The notes under the pieces were generated by a model. That model worked only from the letters and a program-made list of their open reading frames with translations. It was not told the origin of the DNA and made no database searches. From contig NZ_DATJCA010000101.1 of assembly GCF_035515035.1 (NCBI RefSeq), positions 1 through 29,912 of the forward strand: a stretch of 29,912 nt of DNA, given 5' to 3'. The translations under genes were made by a program, and so were the position numbers. Source of the DNA: Gelidibacter sp035515035. Lineage in GTDB: Bacteria > Bacteroidota > Bacteroidia > Flavobacteriales > Flavobacteriaceae. Of the stretch, positions 7,109 through 15,594 are shown one piece after another (position 1 is the first letter of the stretch; each line of letters begins with the position of its first letter).

Positions 7109-7954
7109 AGAATAGCAGTTCAAAAATCGGGACGTTTACATGACGATTCCATGAAAATCCTTAACGACGTAGGCATTTCAATAGACAACGGCAAAGATCA
7201 ACTCAAAGCCTCTGCCAAGAACTTTCCTTTAGAAGTCTTTTATCTTCGCAACGGTGATATTCCCCAGTACCTTCGAGATGGCGTCGTGGATGCGGCCATT
7301 ATCGGGGAAAACATTCTAATCGAGAAGGGTACAGATATTTCCGTGATTGAAAAATTAGGATTTTCAACCTGCAAAGTTTCTATTGCCGTGCCAAAATCCT
7401 TTAAATACAAAGGAGTCAAGGATTTAGATGGCAAGCGAATAGCTACTTCTTATCCCAACACCGTCCAACAATTTCTTGACAGAAACAATATTAACGCCCA
7501 GTTGCACATCATCAACGGTTCTGTTGAAATCGCACCAAATATTGGTCTTGCCGATGCCATTGTTGATATAGTATCAAGTGGGAGCACCTTGTTCAAGAAT
7601 AATTTAAAGGAAGTTGAAGTGTTGTTAAGGTCTGAAGCGGTCTTGGCTGCGTCGCCCTTGATCTCGGCTGATAATGAAGCGATTTTAAAACGATTGCAAT
7701 TTAGGTTCCAATCGGTCTTAAAAGGACGCCTGTCTAAATATGTACTTTTAAATGCTCCAAATGATAAGCTCGATAAAATCATCAGTGTCCTTCCCGGGAT
7801 GCGAAGTCCTACCGTTCTGCCATTGGCACAAGAGGGTTGGAGTTCCATACATTCCGTAATCAATAAAAATGAATTTTGGGAAGTCATTGATGAGTTAAAA
7901 GCCAATGGTGCTGAAGGGATTTTAGTATGTCCAATTGAAAACATGGTCATTTAA
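7097..7954 (+). CDS. hisG: ATP phosphoribosyltransferase (long form)
   Basis: HisG condenses ATP with PRPP, the first and feedback-controlled step of histidine synthesis. The 286-residue product starts with SKLRIAVQKSGRL, has the periplasmic-binding-protein-like catalytic core (DAAIIGENILIEKG; GSVEIAPNIGLADAIVDIVSSG), and keeps a C-terminal ACT-like regulatory domain (about 215-286). It is therefore the long form that does not need HisZ and is inhibited directly by histidine. I take the ATG at 7097; a GTG lies in frame at 7085, but homologues begin at the SKLRIAVQ segment. It is the first structural gene after the attenuator. hisD starts 44 nt later, with a small hairpin between. Confidence 0.97.
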   Translation: MSKLRIAVQKSGRLHDDSMKILNDVGISIDNGKDQLKASAKNFPLEVFYLRNGDIPQYLRDGVVDAAIIGENILIEKGTDISVIEKLGFSTCKVSIAVPKSFKYKGVKDLDGKRIATSYPNTVQQFLDRNNINAQLHIINGSVEIAPNIGLADAIVDIVSSGSTLFKNNLKEVEVLLRSEAVLAASPLISADNEAILKRLQFRFQSVLKGRLSKYVLLNAPNDKLDKIISVLPGMRSPTVLPLAQEGWSSIHSVINKNEFWEVIDELKANGAEGILVCPIENMVI

Positions 7955-7963
7955 ATAATGTCA

Positions 7964-7981
7964 TTTCTGCGAATGCGGAAA
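7964..7981 (+). repeat. Small hairpin between hisG and hisD
   Basis: TTTCTGC (7964-7970) pairs with GCGGAAA (7975-7981) over 7 bp with one T-G wobble and a GAAT loop. It ends 17 nt before the hisD start. It resembles the hairpins at 32, 3879 and 13095. Confidence 0.5.
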
Positions 7982-7998
7982 ACTAAAATAATAACAAT

Positions 7999-9285
7999 AT
8001 GCAAATCATAAAAAATCCAAATAAGGCGTCTTGGTCAGAACTCGTTAAAAGACCGACCCCATCTGTGGATAGTATTGAAGCCACCGTTATACAGATTTTT
8101 GAAGATGTCAAAAGAAACGGCAATCTGGCCCTTCAGAAATATACAGCGCTATTTGATGGTATAGATTCTGACGTTTTAGAAGTTTCCGATGCTGAGATAG
8201 AAACGGCATCCCAAAATATTCCAAAGGAATTAAAAGGGGCCATTCAGATGGCAAAGAAGAATATCGAGAGCTTCCATAAAGCTCAAAAAACTGAAAGAAT
8301 CGAGGTGGAAACTATGCCAGGAGTTCAGTGTTGGCAAGAAAAACGACCGATTGAGAAAATAGGATTGTATATTCCAGGTGGAACTGCACCTTTGTTTTCA
8401 ACAGTTTTGATGCTTGCGGCGCCTGCTCAAATTGCAGGATGCAAAGAGATAATTCTCTGTTCACCCCCTAACAAAAAAGGAGTAATAGCCAATGAAATCC
8501 TTTATGCAGCACAATTATGTGGAGTAACCAAGATATACAAAGTGGGTGGGATCCAAGCCATTGCAGCCATGACCTTTGGAACTGAAACCATTCCGCAAGT
8601 TTATAAAATTTTTGGACCCGGGAATCAATTTGTCACCGTAGCTAAACAATTGGCCACCAAATACGGCGTAGCTATTGATATGCCTGCAGGTCCCAGCGAG
8701 CTATTGGTATATGCTGATGTGAGTGCAAATGCCGCTTATGTAGCTGCTGATTTGTTGAGTCAAGCAGAACACGGCACAGATAGTCAGGTGATCTTGGTTT
8801 CAAATTCAGAGTCTTTTATGGCAACAGTGAAAACTGAAATTGCACAGCAAATTGCTGTTCTAACAAGAAAATTCATTGCTGAGAAAGCCATAGAAAACTC
8901 GAAGTTGATTTATATTGCAGATGCTCAAGAAGCTTTGGATTTTATAAATGCGTATGGACCAGAGCACTTTATTGTATGTGCCAAAAATGAATCGCTATTT
9001 ATAAATGGGATCACCAATGCAGGCTCTGTTTTCATTGGCGATTATACCCCAGAGAGCGCAGGTGACTACGCATCCGGAACCAACCATACCTTGCCAACCA
9101 ATGGGTTTAGTAAAGCCTATTCAGGAGTGAATTTGGATAGCTTTTTGAAAAGTATGACCTTTCAAAAAATCTCCAAACAAGGTTTACAAAATATTGGCAA
9201 AACCATCGAACTGATGGCCGCCGCCGAAGGTTTACAAGCCCATAAGAACGCCGTATCCATCCGATTAAAAGATATCAAACAATGA
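7999..9285 (+). CDS. hisD: Histidinol dehydrogenase
   Basis: HisD carries out the last two steps of the pathway, oxidising histidinol through histidinal to histidine with two NAD+ and a bound zinc. The 428-residue product has typical length and motifs: IGLYIPGGTAPLFST, GPGNQFVTVAKQL, DMPAGPSELLV and the catalytic pair Glu322-His323 in YGPEHFIV, followed by GDYTPESAGDYASGTNHTLPT. It is the second gene of the operon. Its stop overlaps hisC by 4 nt (ATGA), consistent with coupled translation. Confidence 0.98.
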   Translation: MQIIKNPNKASWSELVKRPTPSVDSIEATVIQIFEDVKRNGNLALQKYTALFDGIDSDVLEVSDAEIETASQNIPKELKGAIQMAKKNIESFHKAQKTERIEVETMPGVQCWQEKRPIEKIGLYIPGGTAPLFSTVLMLAAPAQIAGCKEIILCSPPNKKGVIANEILYAAQLCGVTKIYKVGGIQAIAAMTFGTETIPQVYKIFGPGNQFVTVAKQLATKYGVAIDMPAGPSELLVYADVSANAAYVAADLLSQAEHGTDSQVILVSNSESFMATVKTEIAQQIAVLTRKFIAEKAIENSKLIYIADAQEALDFINAYGPEHFIVCAKNESLFINGITNAGSVFIGDYTPESAGDYASGTNHTLPTNGFSKAYSGVNLDSFLKSMTFQKISKQGLQNIGKTIELMAAAEGLQAHKNAVSIRLKDIKQ

Positions 9286-10319
9286 CTATTCAAAACCTTA
9301 TAAGACCCTCAATAAAAGCTTTAAAGCCATACTCTTCAGCAAGAGATGAGTTTAAAGGAGGAACAGAAAACTTAATTTTTCTCGATGCCAATGAAAATCC
9401 CTTTGAGAATGGGGTCAATCGCTATCCAGATCCACAACAAAGCAAATTGAAAGCCTTGATATCTCAAATTAAGGGATTGCCAACAGAACATATTCTTTTG
9501 GGAAATGGCAGTGACGAAGTGTTGGATTTGCTCATTAGAATGTTTTGTGAGCCCAATAAAGACAATGTTCTGATTCTGCCACCAACGTACGGTATGTATG
9601 AGGTATTGGCGAATGTCAATGCGGTTAAAACTATTAAAATTAATCTATCTGAGGAAACTTTTCAACCTCAAACCACTGCTGTTTTAGCTGCTGCAAATGC
9701 CAACAGCAAATTGCTTTTTCTATGTTCTCCAAACAATCCTTCTGGAAATAGTTTTGAGGCATCAAGCATAGAATTTTTACTCAAGAATTTCAAGGGCATA
9801 ATCATCATTGATGAAGCATATATTGATTTTTCCAAGGAAGAAAGTTGGATTTCCAGAATTGCCGAATTCCCCAATCTTGTGGTAACACAAACCTTATCCA
9901 AAGCTTTCGGAATGGCAGGGATTCGTTTGGGAATGTGTTTTGCCTCCGAAGAAATAATTGCGACTTTAAACAAAATTAAACCGCCTTATAATATTAACGA
10001 ATTAACCCAGACCAAAGCAATTGAAGGACTTAGAAAAATGACACTAGTTAATTCGCAAATAGCTTGTTTGATAGCTGAAAGGGAGCTTTTAGTTAAAGCT
10101 TTGGAAGAGGTTGATTTTGTCACAAAAGTATACCCGTCTGATGCTAATTTTGTTATGGTCAAAGTAGATGATGCCAATAAACGCTATCAGCAATTGATTG
10201 AGAATGGCATTGTAATTCGCAACAGAACAACACAGCCCTTATGCGAAAACTGTTTGCGTTTAACGGTTGGTACTAAGGAAGAAAACCAAAGACTCGTAGA
10301 AAATTTAAACAGACTTTAA
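9282..10319 (+). CDS. hisC: Histidinol-phosphate aminotransferase
   Basis: HisC uses pyridoxal phosphate to transaminate imidazole acetol phosphate with glutamate, giving L-histidinol phosphate. The 345-residue protein is a class I/II aminotransferase. It has LDANENPFENG near the N terminus, LLGNGSDEVLDLLIR, LCSPNNPSGN, DEAYIDFS, and the Schiff-base Lys207 in TLSKAFGMAGIRLG. It ends with RLTVGTKEENQRLVENL, as the family does. It overlaps hisD by 4 nt and is followed by hisB after a 12-nt gap. Confidence 0.98.
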   Translation: MTIQNLIRPSIKALKPYSSARDEFKGGTENLIFLDANENPFENGVNRYPDPQQSKLKALISQIKGLPTEHILLGNGSDEVLDLLIRMFCEPNKDNVLILPPTYGMYEVLANVNAVKTIKINLSEETFQPQTTAVLAAANANSKLLFLCSPNNPSGNSFEASSIEFLLKNFKGIIIIDEAYIDFSKEESWISRIAEFPNLVVTQTLSKAFGMAGIRLGMCFASEEIIATLNKIKPPYNINELTQTKAIEGLRKMTLVNSQIACLIAERELLVKALEEVDFVTKVYPSDANFVMVKVDDANKRYQQLIENGIVIRNRTTQPLCENCLRLTVGTKEENQRLVENLNRL

Positions 10320-10331
10320 AGATTGAATGTT

Positions 10332-11456
10332 ATGAAAAAAGTATTATTTATTGATCGTGATGGCACCATTATCCTTGAACCCAAAGATTATCAAATAGAC
10401 AGTTTTGATAAACTTTTGTTCTATCCTAAAGTGTTCCAATATCTGAGTAAAATTGCCAAGGAATTGGATTATGAAATCGTGATGGTGACCAATCAAGATG
10501 GATTGGGAACAGCATCTTTCCCAGAAGATACGTTTTGGCCGGTTCATGATTTTATAATTGAAACTTTTAAATCTGAAGGTATTGAATTTAAGGATCAGTT
10601 CATCGACCGTACGTTTGATGAGGACAATGCAGACACACGTAAACCACGGACCGGGCTTTTAACCAAATATTTTTCTGAAGATTACGATTTAGCGAATTCG
10701 TTTGTTATTGGAGATCGCTTGACGGATGTTGAACTGGCTAAAAATTTAGGTTCAAAAGCCATATTTATCAACAATCCTACCACCGACTTTATTGATGCCG
10801 AACAGGAAGTGTTAAAAGATCACATCGCTTTGGAAACTAAAGATTGGGAAGAAATTTACAATTTTTTAAAAACTGAAGATCGAACCGCCAGTCTTGAGCG
10901 TAACACCAATGAAACCAAAATAACCATTCACTTAAACCTTGATGGTACTGGAAACAGCACTATTGACACCGGAATTGCCTTTTTTGATCATATGTTAGAT
11001 CAAATTGCCCGTCATGGTCAATTGGATTTGGATATCAAGGTCATTGGCGATTTGGAGGTGGATGAACACCACACCATAGAAGATACTGGAATTGCTTTAG
11101 GTGAAGTATTTGCAAAAGCCTTGGGCAATAAATTGGGCGTTGAGCGCTACGGATTCTGTTTGCCAATGGACGATTGCTTGGCACAGGTGGCCATAGATTT
11201 TGGAGGACGAAATTGGTTGGTGTGGGATGCAGAATTTAAACGAGAAATGATTGGGAAAATGCCGACGGAAATGTTTTTTCACTTCTTTAAGTCGTTCACG
11301 GATGGCGCCAAATGCAATTTGAACATCAAAGCAGAAGGCGACAATGAACACCATAAAATTGAAGCTATTTTCAAAGCTTTTGCCAAATCCATAAAAATGG
11401 CCATTAAGCGGGATATGGATAAAATGATTTTGCCGTCAACCAAAGGACTTTTATAG
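10332..11456 (+). CDS. hisB: Bifunctional histidinol-phosphatase / IGP dehydratase
   Basis: The N-terminal HAD-type half (about 1-165) dephosphorylates histidinol phosphate; the nucleophile motif is FIDRDGT with Asp8 and Asp10. The C-terminal half (about 180-374) is imidazoleglycerol-phosphate dehydratase, with the metal-binding motifs FFDHMLDQIARHG, DEHHTIEDTG and EHHKIEAIFKAF. The 374-residue length matches fused HisB proteins. The HAD half lacks the Cys/His zinc-binding loop of E. coli HisB; the region reads FDEDNADTRKPRTG. The ATG at 10332 is used because homologues begin with KKVLFIDRDG; an in-frame TTG lies at 10323. A 68-nt gap with a stem-loop (AAATTCC 11471-11477 with GGAATTT 11491-11497) separates it from hisH. 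Confidence 0.97.
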   Translation: MKKVLFIDRDGTIILEPKDYQIDSFDKLLFYPKVFQYLSKIAKELDYEIVMVTNQDGLGTASFPEDTFWPVHDFIIETFKSEGIEFKDQFIDRTFDEDNADTRKPRTGLLTKYFSEDYDLANSFVIGDRLTDVELAKNLGSKAIFINNPTTDFIDAEQEVLKDHIALETKDWEEIYNFLKTEDRTASLERNTNETKITIHLNLDGTGNSTIDTGIAFFDHMLDQIARHGQLDLDIKVIGDLEVDEHHTIEDTGIALGEVFAKALGNKLGVERYGFCLPMDDCLAQVAIDFGGRNWLVWDAEFKREMIGKMPTEMFFHFFKSFTDGAKCNLNIKAEGDNEHHKIEAIFKAFAKSIKMAIKRDMDKMILPSTKGLL

Positions 11457-11524
11457 AAATACCACATTCCAAATTCCAAGTTTGACTTTAGGAATTTGAT
11501 GTTGGAACCATTAAATGATACATA

Positions 11525-12106
11525 ATGAGCATTATAATTATAGACTATGGGGCGGGCAATACTAAAAGTGTTCAGTTTGCTTGCAATCGATTGGGGTATC
11601 ATCCTGTTTTGAGTAATAACATAGAAATTATTCAAGCTGCGGATAAAGTCATCTTCCCGGGTGTTGGTCATGCAAGTAATGCTATGAAAATGCTTCGAGA
11701 GTCAGGCCTGGATCTAATAATTCCAACTCTCAAACAACCGGTGTTAGGTATTTGTTTAGGGATGCAGTTATTGTGCACTGCCACTGAGGAAGGAGGAACA
11801 AAGGGCCTAGGTGTTTTTGATGTTCAGGTGAAACGTTTTTCAGAAGGGGTAAAAGTCCCACAAATGGGTTGGAATACGATTTCCAATTTAAAAACAAATT
11901 TTTTTATAGAGATTAAAAACAATGCCTATATGTATCTTGTGCACAGTTATTATGCAGAGTTGTGTGCCGAGACCATAGCACAAACCACATATGGCGTGAC
12001 CTATAGTTCTGCATTAAATAAAGACAATTTTTACGGCGTCCAATTTCATCCCGAAAAAAGCAGTGGAGAAGGTGAAAGTGTTTTGAGAAATTTTCTGAAT
12101 TTATGA
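11525..12106 (+). CDS. hisH: IGP synthase, glutamine amidotransferase subunit
   Basis: HisH hydrolyses glutamine and passes ammonia to HisF, which makes imidazole glycerol phosphate and AICAR. The 193-residue class I amidotransferase has IIDYGAGNTKSV at the N terminus, PGVGHASNAM (oxyanion region), the nucleophile Cys77 in GICLGMQLL, and the His175/Glu177 pair in VQFHPEKSS. Length and motifs are normal. It needs HisF, which lies two genes downstream. hisA begins 44 nt later. Confidence 0.97.
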   Translation: MSIIIIDYGAGNTKSVQFACNRLGYHPVLSNNIEIIQAADKVIFPGVGHASNAMKMLRESGLDLIIPTLKQPVLGICLGMQLLCTATEEGGTKGLGVFDVQVKRFSEGVKVPQMGWNTISNLKTNFFIEIKNNAYMYLVHSYYAELCAETIAQTTYGVTYSSALNKDNFYGVQFHPEKSSGEGESVLRNFLNL

Positions 12107-12150
12107 AATTGGAAAACGTCAATCGTAAATAGTAAATCAAAAAAAATACC

Positions 12151-12885
12151 ATGAGGATTATTCCAGCAATAGATATTATAGACGGCAAATGTGTCCGTTT
12201 GACCAAAGGAGATTATAATACAAAAAAAATATACAACGAAAATCCATTGGAAGTTGCCAAACAATTTGAGGCTTCAGGGATTGAATACTTGCATTTGGTC
12301 GATCTGGACGGTGCCAAGGCACAGCACATCGTCAATTATAAAGTATTGGAGCAAATTGCTTCAAAAACGAGCTTAAAGATCGATTTTGGCGGCGGACTCA
12401 AATCTGATGAAGATCTTCATATTGCCTTCAATTCGGGGGCAAAACAAATTACCGGGGGAAGTATTGCGGTCAACGATCATGAAACGTTTGAGTCATGGTT
12501 ACAGAAGTATGGGTCGGCTAAAATCATTTTGGGAGCCGATTGCAATAATGGTAAGATTGCCATAAGTGGCTGGCAGGAGCAAAGCAGTTTGGAAGTGATT
12601 CCCTTTATAAAAAACTATCAAAGACAGAAGGTGCAATATGTTATCTGTACTGATATTGCCAAAGATGGCATGTTGGAAGGCCCGTCATTTGATTTATATC
12701 GAGAGATTATTGAAGAGTGTTCCAATACTAGTACAGATCAATCTATAAAACTCATTGCTTCTGGAGGAATTTCACATATTGATGAGCTTCCAAAGCTGAG
12801 GGATTTAGGATGTGAAGGCGTTATTATCGGAAAAGCCATTTATGAAAACAGAATCAGTTTACAGGAATTGGAACAATTTTATTAG
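12151..12885 (+). CDS. hisA: ProFAR isomerase
   Basis: HisA opens the ribose ring of ProFAR by an Amadori rearrangement to PRFAR. The 244-residue protein is a (beta/alpha)8 barrel. It has the two catalytic aspartates: Asp8 in IIPAIDIIDGKCVRL and Asp129 in LGADCNNG. The phosphate-binding motifs are FGGGL and IASGGISH. It shares its fold with hisF, its presumed ancient duplicate. Length is typical. It is followed by an unusually long gap (229 nt) before hisF, containing an 11-bp perfect inverted repeat. Confidence 0.97.
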   Translation: MRIIPAIDIIDGKCVRLTKGDYNTKKIYNENPLEVAKQFEASGIEYLHLVDLDGAKAQHIVNYKVLEQIASKTSLKIDFGGGLKSDEDLHIAFNSGAKQITGGSIAVNDHETFESWLQKYGSAKIILGADCNNGKIAISGWQEQSSLEVIPFIKNYQRQKVQYVICTDIAKDGMLEGPSFDLYREIIEECSNTSTDQSIKLIASGGISHIDELPKLRDLGCEGVIIGKAIYENRISLQELEQFY

Positions 12886-12896
12886 TGAAATCCTGT

Positions 12897-12929
12897 TTTT
12901 GAAGAAAATGCATTGCTATTTCTTCAAAA
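12897..12929 (+). repeat. 11-bp perfect inverted repeat after hisA
   Basis: TTTTGAAGAAA (12897-12907) and TTTCTTCAAAA (12919-12929) are exact reverse complements with an 11-nt spacer. It lies 12 nt after the hisA stop. No T-run follows, so it is not a standard terminator. It could be an RNA stem (processing or stability) or a protein-binding site. Confidence 0.6.
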
Positions 12930-13094
12930 TAGATGATTGAACTAATTCACCTCCCGAAAACAATGGGATATCGGGATCTCAAAAAGACGGATGTTTGTCA
13001 TTTAGCGAGTACCCAGTCTTTGTTCTTGATTTTATAATTGCGGCGGTCTTTATTCTTTATAAGAAACTCATAATTCAATACATAAATTAAACCC

Positions 13095-13106
13095 CTGCTT
13101 TCGCAG
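13095..13106 (+). repeat. Small hairpin before hisF
   Basis: CTGC (13095-13098) and GCAG (13103-13106) close a TTTC tetraloop. It ends 8 nt before the hisF start codon. It resembles the hairpins at 32, 3879 and 7964. Confidence 0.4.
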
Positions 13107-13114
13107 AAAACAAT

Positions 13115-13870
13115 ATGCTCACAAAACGAATAATTCCTTGTTTGGACATTAAAAATGGACGCACCGTAAAAGGTGTAAACTTCATCAACCTTATTGATGC
13201 GGGAGATCCCGTTGTATTAGCAAAACAATATGCAGAAAAAGGTGCCGATGAATTAGTGTTTCTCGATATTTCTGCCACCTTGGAAGGACGGAAAACCACG
13301 TTGGAAATGGTATTAAAAGTAGCGGAACAAGTTAATATTCCGTTCACGGTCGGTGGTGGTATTTCATCTGTTGAAGACGTCGATTTACTTTTGAAATCGG
13401 GCGCTGATAAAGTCTCCATCAATTCATCCGCCATAAAACGCCCAGAACTGATTAATGAGCTTTCTGAAAAATTCGGCAGTCAGTGCGTGGTTGTCGCCAT
13501 TGATGCGAAACAAATTGAAGGCGAATGGAAAGTCCATTTGGCAGGAGGCAGTATCCCGACAGATTTGGATCTGTTTGACTGGGCAAAAGAAGTTGAAACC
13601 CGAGGTGCCGGTGAGATATTATTCACCTCGATGGATCATGACGGCACAAAGGACGGATTCGCCAATGAAGCTTTGGCAAAATTATCAACAGCATTGAATA
13701 TTCCGATTATTGCTTCTGGTGGTGCAGGAACCATACAACATTTTGTGGACACTTTCAAAATTGGACAATCGGATGCCGCTCTTGCAGCCAGCGTATTTCA
13801 TTTTGGTGACATTGAAATTAAAGCTTTGAAAGAAGCATTAAAGAAAAATAACATAGCAGTAAGAATTTAA
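13115..13870 (+). CDS. hisF: IGP synthase, cyclase subunit
   Basis: HisF uses ammonia from HisH to convert PRFAR into imidazole glycerol phosphate and AICAR; the latter feeds purine synthesis. The 251-residue (beta/alpha)8 barrel has the catalytic Asp11 in IIPCLDIKNGRTVKG and Asp130 in VVVAIDAK, with phosphate-binding motifs VGGGIS and IASGGAG. Length is typical. The 229-nt upstream gap may hold an internal promoter; the closest match is TTTG (12994-12997), N17, then agtcTTTG, which is weak. hisIE follows after 96 nt containing a 7-bp stem-loop (13890-13909). Confidence 0.97.
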   Translation: MLTKRIIPCLDIKNGRTVKGVNFINLIDAGDPVVLAKQYAEKGADELVFLDISATLEGRKTTLEMVLKVAEQVNIPFTVGGGISSVEDVDLLLKSGADKVSINSSAIKRPELINELSEKFGSQCVVVAIDAKQIEGEWKVHLAGGSIPTDLDLFDWAKEVETRGAGEILFTSMDHDGTKDGFANEALAKLSTALNIPIIASGGAGTIQHFVDTFKIGQSDAALAASVFHFGDIEIKALKEALKKNNIAVRI

Positions 13871-13966
13871 AATTAGCCACAAATCCCCCTGCCTATGGAA
13901 AGATAGGTAATGTGATTCTCACCTAGATTCACTTAAAAGTGATAATGTGGAAAAATCGATACAAAA

Positions 13967-14563
13967 ATGAACATAAAATATAATTCAGAAGGCTTAATTC
14001 CTGCCATCATTCAAGATGCTATCACTAAAAACGTCTTGATGTTAGGTTATATGGACGAAGAAGCCTTTAAGAAAACCCAGGAGACCAAAAAAGTAACTTT
14101 TTTTAGCAGAAGCAAACAGCGCTTATGGACAAAAGGTGAAGAAAGTGGCAATTTTCTGAATTTGGTAGATATTAAAGTAGATTGTGATAATGATACACTA
14201 TTGATTCAGGCGCACCCAGTAGGTCCAACATGCCATAAAGGATCGGATACGTGTTGGGATGAGAAAAATTCGACCAACTTCGGATTCATTTCCAAATTGG
14301 AACAGACGATTTTGGAGCGTCGTACCCATTCTAAACCCGAGGACTCCTATGTAGCCTCACTTTTCGCAAAAGGCATCAACAAACTGGCTCAAAAAGTAGG
14401 CGAGGAGGCTGTGGAAGTTATCATTGAAGCCAAAGACGATAACGATGAACTGTTTTTAAACGAGAGTGCCGATTTGCTGTTCCATTATCTGATGTTGCTT
14501 CAGGCAAAAGGTTTTAAATTAGAGGATATTGAAACGGTTCTTAAGAATAGAGAGAAGAAATAG
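13967..14563 (+). CDS. hisIE: Bifunctional PRA-CH / PRA-PH
   Basis: The N-terminal HisI half (about 1-105) is phosphoribosyl-AMP cyclohydrolase; the zinc/magnesium motif is DCDNDTLLIQAHPVGPTCH followed by DTCW. The C-terminal HisE half (about 108-198) is phosphoribosyl-ATP pyrophosphohydrolase, an all-alpha MazG-like domain (LEQTILERR; KVGEEAVEVIIEAK; ESADLLFHYLMLL). Together they catalyse steps 2 and 3 of the pathway. The 198-residue length matches fused HisIE proteins. It is the last gene of the operon, so all histidine enzymes are encoded here. No clear terminator follows. Confidence 0.97.
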   Translation: MNIKYNSEGLIPAIIQDAITKNVLMLGYMDEEAFKKTQETKKVTFFSRSKQRLWTKGEESGNFLNLVDIKVDCDNDTLLIQAHPVGPTCHKGSDTCWDEKNSTNFGFISKLEQTILERRTHSKPEDSYVASLFAKGINKLAQKVGEEAVEVIIEAKDDNDELFLNESADLLFHYLMLLQAKGFKLEDIETVLKNREKK

Positions 14564-14676
14564 AACTCAAATTATAAGGAAATCCTAAATTTTAATGAAA
14601 TTTGATAGATATCTGAATGGTTAATTGTACAATAACAGATGTTTTCAACTAATTCTTAAATTGAACAAATTGTCAA

Positions 14677-14684
14677 TAACTTTG
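14677..14684 (+). promoter_or_regulatory. Candidate -7 box very close to the TruA-like gene
   Basis: TAACTTTG matches TAnnTTTG exactly but ends only 4 nt before the ATG at 14689. If used, transcription would start at or near the start codon and the mRNA would be almost leaderless. No TTG at 17-nt spacing is seen. Confidence 0.3.
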
Positions 14685-14688
14685 AGAC

Positions 14689-15471
14689 ATGGATCAAAAC
14701 TATTTTTACCTCATAACCATTCAATACTTGGGCTTTCGTTATCATGGTTGGCAAAAGCAACCCAATTTAAAAACAGTGCATCTCGTCATTGATAAAACTT
14801 TAAATTATGTGTTCGAGGGCCAAAAGAAATTTAAAAGCTTGGCCGTGGGTAGAACAGACGCCATGGTATCTGCCAATGAAACAGCGTTTGAATTGTTTAT
14901 GGAAGACCCTATTTCAGATTTTGATGCCTTTCTAGAACAGTTTAATTATTATTTACCACAAGATGTCAGAGCCTTAGCGATGAGAGAGGTTGATCGGGAT
15001 TTTAACGTGATCCATAATGCAAAACTCAAGGAGTATATTTACTTGTTTGCGCACGGACAGAAATCCCATCCGTTCTGTGCTTCCATAATGACCACGTTTA
15101 GAGATGTTCTGGATATTGAACTGATGAAACAAGGCGCTAAGCTTTATGAAGGCACCCACAATTTTAAAGCATTCTGTTCAAGAGTTTCAGAAAACGGACT
15201 GTATACCAGAACAGTGATGTCCTGTGAGGTCGTTGAAAACACCATGTTTACGGCCAGTTTCTTTCCAAAGGAGTCCTATCTATTTAGAGTCAAGGGCGAA
15301 GGCTTTGGTTATAATCAAATTAGAGGTATGATGGGTACCCTCGTAAAACTTGGCAAAAACGACTTTAGCTTAGAGGACATTTCCAAAAGTCTACTGCCAG
15401 AAAGCATAGAAGTTATGGAATATATTGCGCCTGCATCTGGCTTGATTTTGAATGCGGTGGAATTTGAATAA
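14689..15471 (+). CDS. TruA-like pseudouridine synthase
   Basis: TruA isomerises uridines 38-40 in the tRNA anticodon arm. The 260-residue protein has the TruA pattern: an N-terminal strand with YLGFRYHGWQKQPN, the active-site motif GRTDAMVSA with Asp57 as the expected catalytic residue, a central region DFNVIHNAKLKEYIY, and GEGFGYNQIRGMMGTLVKLG at the end. The usual active-site motif is GRTDAGVHA; here Gly and His are replaced by Met and Ser. Flavobacteria normally carry another, canonical truA, so this may be a paralogue with different substrate use. It converges with the minus-strand gene 15595-16014. Confidence 0.85.
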   Translation: MDQNYFYLITIQYLGFRYHGWQKQPNLKTVHLVIDKTLNYVFEGQKKFKSLAVGRTDAMVSANETAFELFMEDPISDFDAFLEQFNYYLPQDVRALAMREVDRDFNVIHNAKLKEYIYLFAHGQKSHPFCASIMTTFRDVLDIELMKQGAKLYEGTHNFKAFCSRVSENGLYTRTVMSCEVVENTMFTASFFPKESYLFRVKGEGFGYNQIRGMMGTLVKLGKNDFSLEDISKSLLPESIEVMEYIAPASGLILNAVEFE

Positions 15472-15594
15472 CTGCAATAGCAGATTACCACAAAGACTGT
15501 AATGTGCCATAGCACCGACATTTTTGATTTAAAATAGACCTCAAGATAAAAGTTATCAGAGTTTTTAGAAAATAAAACTTAATTTGGAATTACT

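Noticed and set aside
7450..7950. 166-codon frame antisense to hisG
   Set aside because: It lies wholly within a clear hisG coding region and its protein has no recognisable features; it is a shadow of the real gene.
12897..12929. Intrinsic terminator after hisA
   Set aside because: The stem is perfect but AT-rich and no T-run follows; hisF and hisIE downstream belong to the operon.
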